DNA of 64,000 nt, taken from positions 248,001 to 312,000 of the forward strand of contig CAWIBU010000003.1 of assembly GCA_963834445.1 (NCBI GenBank), written 5' to 3'. The stretch is from PALSA-350 sp963834445 (lineage in GTDB: Bacteria; Acidobacteriota; Terriglobia; Terriglobales; Acidobacteriaceae). Each line of letters begins with the position of its first letter. Position 1 is the first letter of the stretch. The notes under the pieces are model-generated. The model ran no database searches. It saw nothing but the letters and a program-made list of their open reading frames with translations, and was not told the DNA's origin. A program made the translations under genes and the position numbers. Shown in pieces: positions 26,482 through 35,642 of the stretch.

Positions 26482-27642
26482 ATGCCGTGCTTTGCAGTCA
26501 CACCCGAGGCGGCCGTCCTGCGATGCTCGGTTTGCTCGAAAAAAAATGGATCTCCGCTGGGGCACACCATTCTCCGCTGGCGCCGTGCCTTGTCATGGCT
26601 GGTCTTGCTGGCATGGGCCTGCGCGGGGAGCGGAGGGGCGTTGGCGTTGGCGTCGACGGTGTTGGTCTCCGCGCCCGGCGAAGCCGCGAGCATAACGGGC
26701 ACTGTCCTTGACGCCAATGGGGCCGCCCTCTCTGGCGCGCAGGTCACCCTTACCTCCGGAACCGGCTCGGATGAGCGCGTCGTCACGACCGATAGCAGCG
26801 GCGCCTTCGCCTTCGACGAACTACCGCCGGGTACTTTCAAAATCACAATTACCTTTGCCGCGATGCAGACTTTCGTTCACTCTGACATCGCGCTCGGTGC
26901 CGGCCAAAAACTCACATTACCACCGGTGTTGCTCGCCATTGCTGACGTGACCACCGTAGTGCAGGTCAATGGTTCGCAGACTGAGCTGGCCCAGGAACAA
27001 ATAACCGCGGAGGAGCACCAGCGCGTTCTCGGTGTCTTTCCCAATTTCTACAGCAGCTATATCTGGGATGCGGCCCCACTCACCTCGAAACAGAAATTTA
27101 ATCTGGCTTTCCACTCCATTCTCGATCCGGTCGAGTTCCTCGGTACCGGCATCGTCGCCGGAGCCGAGCAGGCAAACAACACCTTTGCCGGTTACGGGCA
27201 CGGCGCCCAGGGCTATGCAAAACGGTATGGCGCTACTTATACTGACGATGTGCTTGGAAAAATGATCGGGAGCGCGGTGTTGCCCTCGCTGCTCCATCAG
27301 GACCCAAGGTATTTCTACAAGGGGTCCGGTACCCTGCGTTCGCGGATTTTTTACGCTATTTCAAGGACCGTAGTAACCCGGGGAGACAACGGGAAAAGTC
27401 AACCCAACTACTCCCATGTACTGGGAAGCTTCGCTGCCGGTGGTCTCTCGAACCTTTATCATCCCGCCGGGGACCGTGGCGTTGGCCTGACCCTGAGCAA
27501 CGGGTTGATTGAAACCGCAGGCAGCGCCGTCGACAACCTGGTGCGGGAGTTTATCTCACGCAAGTTAACGTCCAATGTACCTGACAGCGCACAGGGCCAG
27601 TCACCAGTGCTTATCGCGCATCCCAGAGCCCACACGCCTTGA
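26482..27642 (+). CDS. Exported carboxypeptidase-regulatory-like protein with acidobacterial C-terminal domain
   Basis: A 386-aa protein. An unusually long N-terminus precedes the hydrophobic signal core (ALSWLVLLAWACAG). Residues ~75-165 are a CarboxypepD_reg/SdrD-B-like beta-sandwich (ASITGTVLDANGAALSGAQV, then SSGAFAFDELPPGTFKI). The C-terminal ~200 residues (from VFPNFYSSYI, with YAKRYGATYTDD and HQDPRYFYKG) are homologous to the next gene, which lacks the beta-sandwich. The C-terminal domain looks membrane- or surface-associated; its function is unknown. The start is uncertain: a TTG at 26449 lies in frame, and ATG 26482 is preferred with AAGGTAAG upstream. A palindromic operator lies immediately upstream. 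Confidence 0.62.
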   Translation: MPCFAVTPEAAVLRCSVCSKKNGSPLGHTILRWRRALSWLVLLAWACAGSGGALALASTVLVSAPGEAASITGTVLDANGAALSGAQVTLTSGTGSDERVVTTDSSGAFAFDELPPGTFKITITFAAMQTFVHSDIALGAGQKLTLPPVLLAIADVTTVVQVNGSQTELAQEQITAEEHQRVLGVFPNFYSSYIWDAAPLTSKQKFNLAFHSILDPVEFLGTGIVAGAEQANNTFAGYGHGAQGYAKRYGATYTDDVLGKMIGSAVLPSLLHQDPRYFYKGSGTLRSRIFYAISRTVVTRGDNGKSQPNYSHVLGSFAAGGLSNLYHPAGDRGVGLTLSNGLIETAGSAVDNLVREFISRKLTSNVPDSAQGQSPVLIAHPRAHTP

Positions 27643-27706
27643 CTGGGAAGGCCCACCCGCAAGTCCGCAGCAAAATGAATGTGTCAAAAGAGCGCCGGGC
27701 GAGTCT

Positions 27707-28519
27707 ATGGCTTATATGGTTTTGAGACGGATATCATTTTTGCTGACTGGCGTCCTGGTTGGTTTGGTGTTGTGTACCCCTCTGGCCTCACGGGGACAAC
27801 AAACCATCGCCACCGATACCACGGCCCTGCCCGACGCTCCCGGCGCGGCCACGCAACAGAGCCAAACGGCGCCCCCTCCCGCTGTCGACCCCAAAAGCAC
27901 CCCGGGCGCAGCTGCCGGCTCCGATACGGGAAGGCAAACCAAACGCATTCTTTATATCGTTCCGAATTTCCGCGCCGTGAGCGCCGACCAGAAGCTGCCG
28001 CCCCAGACCGTTAAAGAGAAGTTCAAAACCGCGACGCTCGATAGTGTCGATTACTCTTCTTTTCTGTTTGTCGCCATCCAGTCCGGGATCGCGCAGGCGC
28101 ATAAGGCCAACCCCGAATTTCACCAGGGCGCGGCCGGCTACGGTCGCTATTACTGGCACACCTACGCGGACTATGCTGACGAAAATCTATGGGTTGAATT
28201 CATTCTCCCCGCTGCCCTCCGGCAGGACTCGCGCTACTACACCAAGAGCCACGGCGGTTTTGTGAATCGGCTGGCTTACTCCTTCTCACGCGTCGCCATC
28301 ACCCGCACCGATGGCGGCCGGGAAACCTTCAACGCCTCCGAGATAGTGGGTGCGGGCGCCGCGGCAGGCATCTCTGGCCTCTACTACCCAAGCCCTGACC
28401 GCACCTTTACCAAGACCTATCAACGCTGGATCACCAGTGTCGCCATCGATGGCGGAACGTTCATCTTCAAAGAGTTCTGGCCCGACATCAATAACAAGTT
28501 CTTCCATCAGAAGGACTGA
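27707..28519 (+). CDS. Exported paralogue of the upstream C-terminal domain
   Basis: A 270-aa protein with a signal peptide (FLLTGVLVGLVLCTPLA, cut near SRGQQ), a Pro/Ala/Thr-rich linker to ~75, then the same domain as in the previous gene: IVPNFRAVSADQKLPP, GYGRYYWHTYADYADE, ALRQDSRYYTKSHGGF, RVAITRTDGG and GISGLYYPSPDRTF align block by block with it. The ATG at 27707 is 64 nt after the preceding stop, so the two are probably one transcript. The pair reads as a duplication in which one copy gained or kept an extra beta-sandwich. No known enzymatic motif was found. Confidence 0.66.
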   Translation: MAYMVLRRISFLLTGVLVGLVLCTPLASRGQQTIATDTTALPDAPGAATQQSQTAPPPAVDPKSTPGAAAGSDTGRQTKRILYIVPNFRAVSADQKLPPQTVKEKFKTATLDSVDYSSFLFVAIQSGIAQAHKANPEFHQGAAGYGRYYWHTYADYADENLWVEFILPAALRQDSRYYTKSHGGFVNRLAYSFSRVAITRTDGGRETFNASEIVGAGAAAGISGLYYPSPDRTFTKTYQRWITSVAIDGGTFIFKEFWPDINNKFFHQKD

Positions 28520-28528
28520 GATCGCTGG

Positions 28529-30988
28529 TTACGAATCATTCCTTAACGCCTGCATGGGGTCGAGCAGAGCGGCTCGCCGAGCGGGCAGCAGGCACGCAAT
28601 CACTCCCACGGCCAGCAACAGGCAAATGGCGGCACTGATCAGAACCGGGTTGTAGGGGCTCACCTGGAATAGCAGGTTTGCGGCCGCCCGCGCCGCGGCC
28701 AACGCAATGGCGATGCCGATGGCCGTCCCGGCCAGCACCGGCAGCAGTCCATCCCTTATGACCAGACGGTAAATGTTGGCTCGCTGCGCACCCAGGGCCA
28801 GGCGCAAGCCGATCTCCCGCTTTCGCTGCACAACCGAGTACGTGACCACTCCATAGACGCCCAATCCAGCGAGCAGCAGGGCGCTGATCGCGAACAGTAA
28901 CAGCAGATCCATCTCAAAGCGACGATTCTCCACGGAGTCAGCAACGACCCCTCCCAGCGTGCGCACGACCGGCACTGACACCTCGGGGTCAACGCTCCAC
29001 ACTGCCTTACGAATTGCATCCGCCATGGTGGCGGTCTCCTGATGAGCACGTATGACGAGGCCGCCGGTCTCGTCGCAGCGATACCAGTAGGGGGTGTACA
29101 CCATCATCGGATCGGGTTTCGCTAATGAGATAGTGCGGGCATTGCCCACCACGCCGATCACGGTAAATCGTTGTTCATTCGGATCACCCCCGCGGTGGAA
29201 TTGCTGCCCAATGGGATTCTTGCTTGGCCAGAGGGTGCGAGCGGTCAGCTCCGAAATAACGGCGTAGCTCTTGTCCTGGTCGCCGTCGCTGAGGAAGCGG
29301 CCAGCGATCAGGGGCAGACGGAGGGCTTCGAAATAATTCGGGCTGACCCAGCGAAAGTGCTCGGTAGGCATTTGCATAACGGGCCGGGTATCGCCAGGAA
29401 GCTGTAGCATGTCGATCCATTGATCCCCTGCGAGCGGCAGCTGGCTCACTACCGCGGCCTGATCGAGACCCGGAACGGAACGTAGACGTAGCAGCACTTC
29501 TTGGTAAAACGCGAAGCGGGCATGGCTATCGGGGTAGGACCTTCTGGGCAAATCGATCTGCGCGGTGGTGACGCGCTCGGCAGCAAAACCGCGGTCGGTG
29601 TGCAGCAACCGGACCAGGCTTGCGATCAATAACCCGGTCATCAGCACCAGAGCCACGCTCACAGAAACCTCTACGGCGACCAGGATGCGCCGCATGCGCT
29701 TGCTGCCACGGGATTCGCTCGCCAGGTGGGCCTCGCTGTGCAGCACTTCACGAGGCTGCGTGCGGGCGCTGATCCACGCTGGGGCGGCGCCCGCCAGCAG
29801 CGTCGAGCCTAACGCGAGCACAAGGGCACAGGCCGCGCCCGCCCAATCCAGATGCAAGGGTCCACGAAAGTCCAGCGCCGCCGGCAAATAATGCTGCATC
29901 ACCGGCACCAGGATGGCCGCAAGCAAAATGCCCAACGCGCCGCCGGCCACCGCCAACACAGTGGTTTCGCGCATTGCCATGTGGAGCATGTCTCCGCGGC
30001 CCGCCCCGAGCGCGGCGGCAACGGCCATTTGTTGACGACGGCCGGCCGCCCGCGCCAAAAGAAGATTCGTGATGTTGACGCAGCCTACGAAAAGCAGGCC
30101 GGCCACCGCGGCAAGCAGGATGAGCAGAGGTGTCTGGTTGTTGCCGACGAGTGCTTCCTGGAAGGGAGTGAGCACGGCGGAAAGGGTCGACTTTTCTTCC
30201 GCGGAAAGCCCGGCTGCGATGGTACGCTGCAGCGCGTTGATTTCAGCGTTGGCCTGCTCCACAGAGACGCCCGGCTTTAGGCGCGCGAGACCGAAGTAGT
30301 TGAAGTCTCCGTTCTTTTCCTGCAGGCGCTCTTTGCTGAAGGCGAGGGGAACGATCGCGCCGACGGGTTGCGCGCCCTGGCTACCGGCACTGGCTATCGT
30401 CTGCACGACGGGCAAATGAAACGATCGCGGCATCACGCCGATCACGGTGTGGGGAAAGCCATTAAGGGTAATCGTTTTGCCGAGAATTGCGGGATCACTC
30501 TGAAATTGCTGGCGCCAGAGATCGTTCATCAGGATGACCACGTGCTCGTGACCAATTTGGGCTTCCTGCTCTGCGAAGGCGCGGCCCAACTGGGGTGCGG
30601 CGCGCACCACAGAGAAAATGCCGGGGGTCGCACTCAGCACTTCCACCTGCTGGGGATGACCCCCCATACCGAGCGGCATCGAGTTCTCTTCCATAACCGC
30701 CATCGCCTGCATACTGTGGCTCGACTGTTGCCAGGTGACGAAATGACTGGCATTCATCGGCAATTTCGGATAGATGTCACGGAACTCTGCGACCTGCTCC
30801 TCCATGACCACGAGTTGTTCCGGGTGCGCATAGGGAAGCGGGCGCAGCAACACGTCGTACACCAGCGTGAAGATGGCGGTGGTTGCCCCCACGCCTAGGG
30901 CTAACGTAAGCACTGCGGTAAGGGCAAAGCCGGGCGCCCCGCTCAACTGCCGAAGGGCGTAGCGCAGATCCTGAACGAGCGTTTGCAT
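28529..30988 (-). CDS. ADOP-type ABC transporter permease (MacB/FtsX family)
   Basis: An 819-aa permease with two FtsX-like halves. The N-terminus has the ADOP signature DLRYALRQLSGAPGFALTAV with the first helix, then a MacB periplasmic core domain (~45-270), three helices (~290-440), a second periplasmic domain and three C-terminal helices ending PARRAALLDPMQALRNDS. These acidobacterial duplicated orphan permeases occur without a neighbouring ATPase; related MacB-like systems export peptides or lipoproteins or transmit force across the membrane. It lacks the extra N-terminal helical domain present in the copy at 33.8 kb. The two lie about 100 bp apart on the same strand. The substrate is unknown. 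Confidence 0.9.
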   Translation of the reverse strand: MQTLVQDLRYALRQLSGAPGFALTAVLTLALGVGATTAIFTLVYDVLLRPLPYAHPEQLVVMEEQVAEFRDIYPKLPMNASHFVTWQQSSHSMQAMAVMEENSMPLGMGGHPQQVEVLSATPGIFSVVRAAPQLGRAFAEQEAQIGHEHVVILMNDLWRQQFQSDPAILGKTITLNGFPHTVIGVMPRSFHLPVVQTIASAGSQGAQPVGAIVPLAFSKERLQEKNGDFNYFGLARLKPGVSVEQANAEINALQRTIAAGLSAEEKSTLSAVLTPFQEALVGNNQTPLLILLAAVAGLLFVGCVNITNLLLARAAGRRQQMAVAAALGAGRGDMLHMAMRETTVLAVAGGALGILLAAILVPVMQHYLPAALDFRGPLHLDWAGAACALVLALGSTLLAGAAPAWISARTQPREVLHSEAHLASESRGSKRMRRILVAVEVSVSVALVLMTGLLIASLVRLLHTDRGFAAERVTTAQIDLPRRSYPDSHARFAFYQEVLLRLRSVPGLDQAAVVSQLPLAGDQWIDMLQLPGDTRPVMQMPTEHFRWVSPNYFEALRLPLIAGRFLSDGDQDKSYAVISELTARTLWPSKNPIGQQFHRGGDPNEQRFTVIGVVGNARTISLAKPDPMMVYTPYWYRCDETGGLVIRAHQETATMADAIRKAVWSVDPEVSVPVVRTLGGVVADSVENRRFEMDLLLLFAISALLLAGLGVYGVVTYSVVQRKREIGLRLALGAQRANIYRLVIRDGLLPVLAGTAIGIAIALAAARAAANLLFQVSPYNPVLISAAICLLLAVGVIACLLPARRAALLDPMQALRNDS

Positions 30989-31086
30989 AAAAGCTCCGTG
31001 CGCAGCGTGGGTTGCGGAATGAGGAACCTGAGCCCTATACGAAATCTCGATCGCCCCGGTTCAACGCGAAGCAAAAAAACTTTCTG

Positions 31087-33773
31087 CTAATCGATGCGCA
31101 GGGCTCGTATTGGATCGATGGAAGCGGCTCGTCTGGCGGGTAGCCATGCCGCCAGAGCCGACACCAGGATAAAGACGACCGCAACCATAGCGGCGACGGG
31201 CAAGTTTATCGGCAGTACTCCGTAAAGCAGGCTTCGGATCAGGTATCCGGCAAGGACGCTGAGCACCATGCCTGCGATTAATCCGCTGAGCACTGGATGA
31301 GCTGCTTCGGTCATCGTCAGTACATAAATGCTGGGGCGCGATGCTCCGAGGGCAATCCGGATGGCAAGCTCTTTGACTCGCCTCGCGACGGCGTAGGAAA
31401 GTACTCCGTAAATTCCAAGCATTGCCAGGCAGAGAGCGGCTGCGCCAAAGGCGGAGAGCACAAATACCTGGGAGCGTTCCGGCGCCAGCGATTCATTCAC
31501 CTGCTCATCCAGCGAACGTACGTACGGAATATTGGCGTCAGGATCATAAGTCCAGATCTGACGGCGCATGGTCTCTTCGATCGAGGCAGAGTCGTTCGCG
31601 GTGCGGACCATGAAGAACGTGGGATAGGGCGGATAATCCCAGTAAGGCAGGTACACCATAAGGCCGGGCGCCTGCTTCAGGGAATTGCTGCGTGTATCGC
31701 CAATCACACCGACGATGGTGTAGTTGCCATTGCCACCGCGGGTCAGCTGGCGGCCGATGGGGTCCTGATCGGGCCAGATGGACTGCGCTGTATGTTCTGA
31801 GATCAAGGCGCTTTTCAGTTTGCGATCTGAATCCGCCAACATCCGTCCGCGGAGCAACGGGATGCGCATGGTGGAGAGATAGTCGGGGCTGATCCAGCGA
31901 TAGTTTGCGACTTTAGCTTCGCTTTCGGGCATTTCCGGGCGGCGAAGACCATCGAGCCAGGTTTCTCCGTTCAGCGGCATCGCACTGACGAGGCCGGCCG
32001 ATTGAACGCCGGGAAGCTGGCGCAAGCGTCTGAGGATTTCGTCGTCGAAGGCGGCGCGGTCGTCGCCTTTCTCATAACGATGGCCGTCGACATCGACTTC
32101 GACGCTGAACACATGGTCGGTGGTGAAGCCTCGATGCTCGTTTAGAAGATGCAGCAGGCTCTGGTCAAGCAGGCCCATCACCATCAGGAGAGCCGTCGCG
32201 GCGAAGACCTCGATGCCAATCAGCCAACAGCGGGTGCGCGTTGAGCCGTACTCGCCGGCAGTGCGATTTCCTTTCTGCTGCAATGCGGCCTGGGGGGCAA
32301 CGTGGAGCGACTTAAAGGCCGGCAGGATACCGAAGGCGATGCCGGTGAGGACGGAGACCGCGATGGCAAAACCTAGTACCCAGACATTCATCTTTACTTC
32401 ATCAAGGCGGGGCAGATCGATCGGGGCGTGCTGCAGAAAAAGACGTATCACCAACTGCGCAAGCCCTATTCCCGCAAGTCCACCCGCGACCGAGAGCAAC
32501 AAGCTTTCACAAAGTGCCGTCGACATCAGGCGAAAGGGCGTGGCCCCGAGCGCGGTGCGCACAGATAACTCTTTCTCGCGACTGATGGCTCGAGCGAGTT
32601 GTAGATTGGCAAGATTGACACAGCCGATCAGCAAGACCGCGCTGACCGAACCCAGCAGGAGCCAGAGCATGGTGCTGATGGAGGTCACCACCGTCTCCTG
32701 CATAGGCTGCAGGTAAACGCGCAGCATATCGGGCTCAACGGTTGTTTTCGTCTGCAGAGCATAATCGTGGAGGATGGCCCCGTCGATGGTGTTCAGCTGG
32801 GTTGTTGCTTGCTGCAGTGAGACTCCATTCTCAAACGCCCCAGCGCGATGAAATCGAAATCTCCGTCGAGCGACTGTTGATTCTGACCGACGATCAGAGG
32901 GACAAACACGCCCATCATCGGCCATTTGCCTGACTCAGCTCGTTGTGAGCTGAGCACGTTGCCCTTGGGAAAGTGAAAGCTCTGGGGAAGCACACCGACA
33001 ATCTGAAGGAGATTTCCATTTAGGCGAAGAGTCTTGCCCAATATGTGTGGATCGCCAGAAAAGCTTTGTTGCCACAGGTCGTGGCTGATGATGGCGACAT
33101 GGTCGTGTCCGGGTGTTCCTTCCAGCGGAAGGAAAGTGCGTCCGAGTTCTGGTTGCACGCCGAGCACTGAGAACAGATTGGTATAGCCGAGCACGACCCC
33201 CACGATTCGAGGATGTTCGTTGGCTTGCCCGATACCGGCGGTTCCTTCACGCAGCAGGGTGATATCTGAGAAGTCGGTCGCCCGCTGCTTCCAATATTCT
33301 TGATGACGGGCGTTGACCTCTACATAGGGACTGTCCAGTTTCAGATATTTCACCTCTTCCCAGATGGTGACGAGACGGCCCGCCTGTGGGTACGGCAGCG
33401 GTTGCAACATGATCGAGTAGACCAGGGTAAAGACCGCGGTGGTGGCTCCGATGCCCAGGGCCAGCGTGAGCACAGCAGTGGCCGCAAAGCCTGGGCTTCT
33501 TCGCAGCGTGCGCAGGGCGTAAAGCGTATCCTGCATGAGATTTTCCAGCCAGGGGAAGGTGCCCTGTTCCCGCTGGGCCTGCCGGGTTTGCTCTATGCCC
33601 CCTAGATAGATAAGGGCCTGGCGGCGAGCCTCCTGCGGGCTGAGGCCTGCACGCACGCCGGCGTCGGTATGCAGCGCGACGTGAGACTCGAGCTCGACGG
33701 CGAATTCGTCTTCGGAACCGCGCCCGCGAAAGACTCCAAAAATGCGAAGAACAAATGCTCGCAAGGTGCGCAT
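31087..33773 (-). pseudogene. ADOP-type permease with N-terminal helical domain, split by one frameshift
   Basis: Two overlapping minus-strand frames encode one ADOP permease. The first (33773 down to about 32835) gives the N-terminal DUF-type helical domain (EDEFAVELESHVALHTDAGV), the helix after YALRTLRRSPGFAATAV and a MacB core ending in FDFIALGRLR. The second (about 32835 down to 31087) continues with NGVSLQQATTQLNTIDGA, the remaining helices and ARRAASIDPIRALRID. Joining them at about 32833 needs one base near a short A run (GAGAATGG on the minus strand). The joined length (~895 aa) fits the family. The PadR regulator starts immediately upstream, a pairing typical of this permease subtype. 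Confidence 0.85.
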
Positions 33774-33782
33774 CGCTGCTCC

Positions 33783-34124
33783 TTAGACATCCGTGGCGGG
33801 AGCCATGAAGCGGGCCAGGATCGCCGTCGTTTGCTCCCATTCAGTAGCGGCCTTCTGCGCCTGGCGCTGCCCGGCCTTGGTCAGCTCGTAGAATTTGGCG
33901 CGGCGGTTGTTTTCCGAAACGCCCCACTTCGAGCGGATGAATCCCTCTTGCTCCAGCTTCAGCAACGCTGGATACAGGGTCCCGTAATTTAGCTGCAACT
34001 GGTCTCCGCTGGTTTGCTCGATGCGCCGGGCAATCCCATAGCCGTGGAGAGGTCCCAGGGTTTGCAACGTGCGCAAAACCATCAGCGCCAGCGTTCCTTG
34101 CCAGATATCCGTTTTGTTACCCAT
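33783..34124 (-). CDS. PadR-family transcriptional regulator
   Basis: A 113-aa winged-helix regulator: DIWQGTLALMVLRTLQTLGP opens the domain, HGYGIARRIEQTS precedes the recognition helix, YGTLYPALLKLEQEGFI is the family core, and NNRRAKFYELTKAGQRQ forms the wing and start of the dimer helix. The C-terminal dimerisation helix is short, as in the PadR-s1 type that controls ABC permeases in Acidobacteria. It begins a minus-strand operon with the ADOP permease 9 nt downstream. An inverted repeat at 34137-34153, just upstream of the ATG, may be its own operator. Confidence 0.92.
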   Translation of the reverse strand: MGNKTDIWQGTLALMVLRTLQTLGPLHGYGIARRIEQTSGDQLQLNYGTLYPALLKLEQEGFIRSKWGVSENNRRAKFYELTKAGQRQAQKAATEWEQTTAILARFMAPATDV

Positions 34125-34136
34125 CGTTTGCCATTT

Positions 34137-34153
34137 CTATTGTGTTCCAATAG
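34137..34153. promoter_or_regulatory. Inverted repeat upstream of padR-like gene
   Basis: CTATTG (34137-34142) and CAATAG (34148-34153) form a 6-bp inverted repeat with a 5-nt spacer, ending 12 bp before the regulator's ATG. The same half-sites recur farther upstream (CCTATT near 34165 and CAATAGG near 34187). The position suits autoregulation. Confidence 0.35.
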
Positions 34154-34440
34154 AAGCAGCATAAGCCTATTCCTATGGGGATGCAATAGGGCAGCGGAGG
34201 CCACGTCCTTTTGTATCGGCGGTTGTTGTGTCGCGAACATGATTCCCGCGCTGCGTGCCGCGGCTACCGAACCGGTTCACGCTTAGCCCAGGGCTAGCGG
34301 TTGGGCGCGGGCCCACCGTGTGCGGTTTGTCATCGATTTGCCTGTTGGCAAGTCAGCCACTCGGGACGACAAATCTCGGAGTAGCGTTTTCATGATCCGA
34401 CGCTGCGGGGCACGACCATTAGGTCGAACAGACCTGGGCG
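34154..34440. other. Intergenic region between hypB end and padR
   Basis: No convincing gene. This is the upstream region of the PadR operon and the downstream region of the hydrogenase cluster. Apart from the half-sites near 34165-34190, only short inverted repeats such as TTGCCTGTTGGCAA (around 34340) were noticed. Confidence 0.5.
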
Positions 34441-35139
34441 TTAAATACTGGTCTTCTGCATGTGCAACAGTGGTTGGGGCCGCATCCGGGCACGCTGAGC
34501 CTCGAGGAAATCAAAAACGCCCTGCATCCCCAGGCCTGTTTTGGCTGAGACCTCAAACACCTGCATCCCGGGTCGAACATTCTCGATGTTGCGCCTGGCT
34601 TCGGCCAGGTCAAACTCAGCTGCCTCGGCTAAATCCATCTTGGTGATGATGGCAACATCGGAGCTGTTGAAGATGGTCGGATACTTCGCCGGCTTGTCTT
34701 CACCCTCGGTCGCAGAGAGCAAAACAAAACGCAACTCCTCGCCCAGATCGTAGCTCGACGGACAGACTAGGTTGCCAACGTTTTCAATGAAGAGAAAATC
34801 GATTTCGTCCAGCGGCCACGACGCCAGCGCTCGCTCCACCATCTGCGCATCCAGGTGGCAGACCGTGCCGGTGGCAATTTGTCGCACGTTCGGGGTAGCG
34901 CGCCGTAAACGCGCGGCGTCGTTTTCTGTAGCCAGATCCCCAACCAGCGCGGCCACGCGATAGTCGCGTGCCAGACCGCCCAGCACCTTCTCCAGAAACG
35001 CGGTTTTCCCCGAGCCCGGGCTTGAGACCAGACCGACCACGCACGTACCCTCACGCTGGAACCGTGCGCGCAGATCGCGGGCGAGCAGGTCGTTTTGCTT
35101 CAGGACCTTTGCCCTGACCTCCACCATACGTGTGCTCAC
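34441..35139 (-). CDS. hypB: Hydrogenase nickel incorporation GTPase HypB
   Basis: A 232-aa GTPase that drives nickel insertion into the hydrogenase large subunit together with HypA. The P-loop SSPGSGKT lies at residues 39-46, with DLATENDAARL after it, FIENVGNLVCPSSYDLGE (switch/metal-site region) and the guanine-specificity motif TKMD. The N-terminus lacks the His-rich nickel-storage stretch of some HypB proteins. A GTG start at 35137-35139 overlaps the hypA TGA (GTGA), giving translational coupling; an internal ATG at 35127 is the alternative. It is the last gene of the cluster. Confidence 0.95.
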   Translation of the reverse strand: MSTRMVEVRAKVLKQNDLLARDLRARFQREGTCVVGLVSSPGSGKTAFLEKVLGGLARDYRVAALVGDLATENDAARLRRATPNVRQIATGTVCHLDAQMVERALASWPLDEIDFLFIENVGNLVCPSSYDLGEELRFVLLSATEGEDKPAKYPTIFNSSDVAIITKMDLAEAAEFDLAEARRNIENVRPGMQVFEVSAKTGLGMQGVFDFLEAQRARMRPQPLLHMQKTSI

Positions 35140-35483
35140 GCCGCTACCTCCAGGGAGGCAACTTCGATCTCGCGGCCAGTGACGATCTTTTGTCCGGGAC
35201 TGCCACAGTCCGGGCAACTCAGCTGATACACCGAGGGTGGGGTGCGGTCTTTCTGGCATGCGGCGCAATAAATGACCAGCGGAATGCTCTCAATCACCAG
35301 CCGCGAGCCTTCAAGGGGCGAGCCTTCGCACGCCAGCTCAAAGGCGAAGAGCAACGCATCCTTATCGACGCCGGAAAAAATCCCCAGCTTCATATGCACC
35401 GCTTCGATCTGCAGGCCGCCACGGTTCTCCGACTCTTCGGTAATCTGGTCAATCATGCTGATGGCGATGGAGAGTTCGTGCAT
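35136..35483 (-). CDS. hypA: Hydrogenase nickel metallochaperone HypA
   Basis: A 115-aa protein starting MHELSIA, with His2 as the conserved nickel ligand. The zinc-stabilised loop is formed by two CxxC pairs, YCAACQ and SCPDCGSP. It delivers Ni2+ to the large subunit with HypB, whose GTG overlaps its stop codon. It lies 41 nt downstream of the 34-aa membrane peptide gene. Length is typical. Confidence 0.96.
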   Translation of the reverse strand: MHELSIAISMIDQITEESENRGGLQIEAVHMKLGIFSGVDKDALLFAFELACEGSPLEGSRLVIESIPLVIYCAACQKDRTPPSVYQLSCPDCGSPGQKIVTGREIEVASLEVAA

Positions 35484-35524
35484 GCTGCTCCTTTAGCCCT
35501 ACGAATCTGCAGAAGCGCGAGCCG

Positions 35525-35629
35525 TCACATCGCGCGGATCTTCAGATAGCGGCGCAGGTCGGGAGCAACCGCAATCGCTACAGCAATGACCGCTAGACCG
35601 ATTACACTAACCACTATTTTTTCCGTCAT
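35525..35629 (-). CDS. 34-aa single-helix membrane peptide (DUF6893-like)
   Basis: A very short gene reading MTEKIVVSVIGLAVIAVAIA followed by VAPDLRRYLKIRAM. One hydrophobic helix (about residues 5-22) precedes a basic amphipathic tail with PDLRRYLKIR, the pattern of DUF6893-type small proteins (xxPDxRRYLRMRxM). AAGGTGA lies 5 nt before the ATG. It sits 13 nt after the maturation protease and 41 nt before hypA in the hydrogenase operon, which supports it being a real gene. Possible roles are an inner-membrane anchor or stabiliser for the otherwise soluble hydrogenase; this is inference. Confidence 0.72.
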   Translation of the reverse strand: MTEKIVVSVIGLAVIAVAIAVAPDLRRYLKIRAM

Positions 35630-35642
35630 CTTTGTCACCTTT

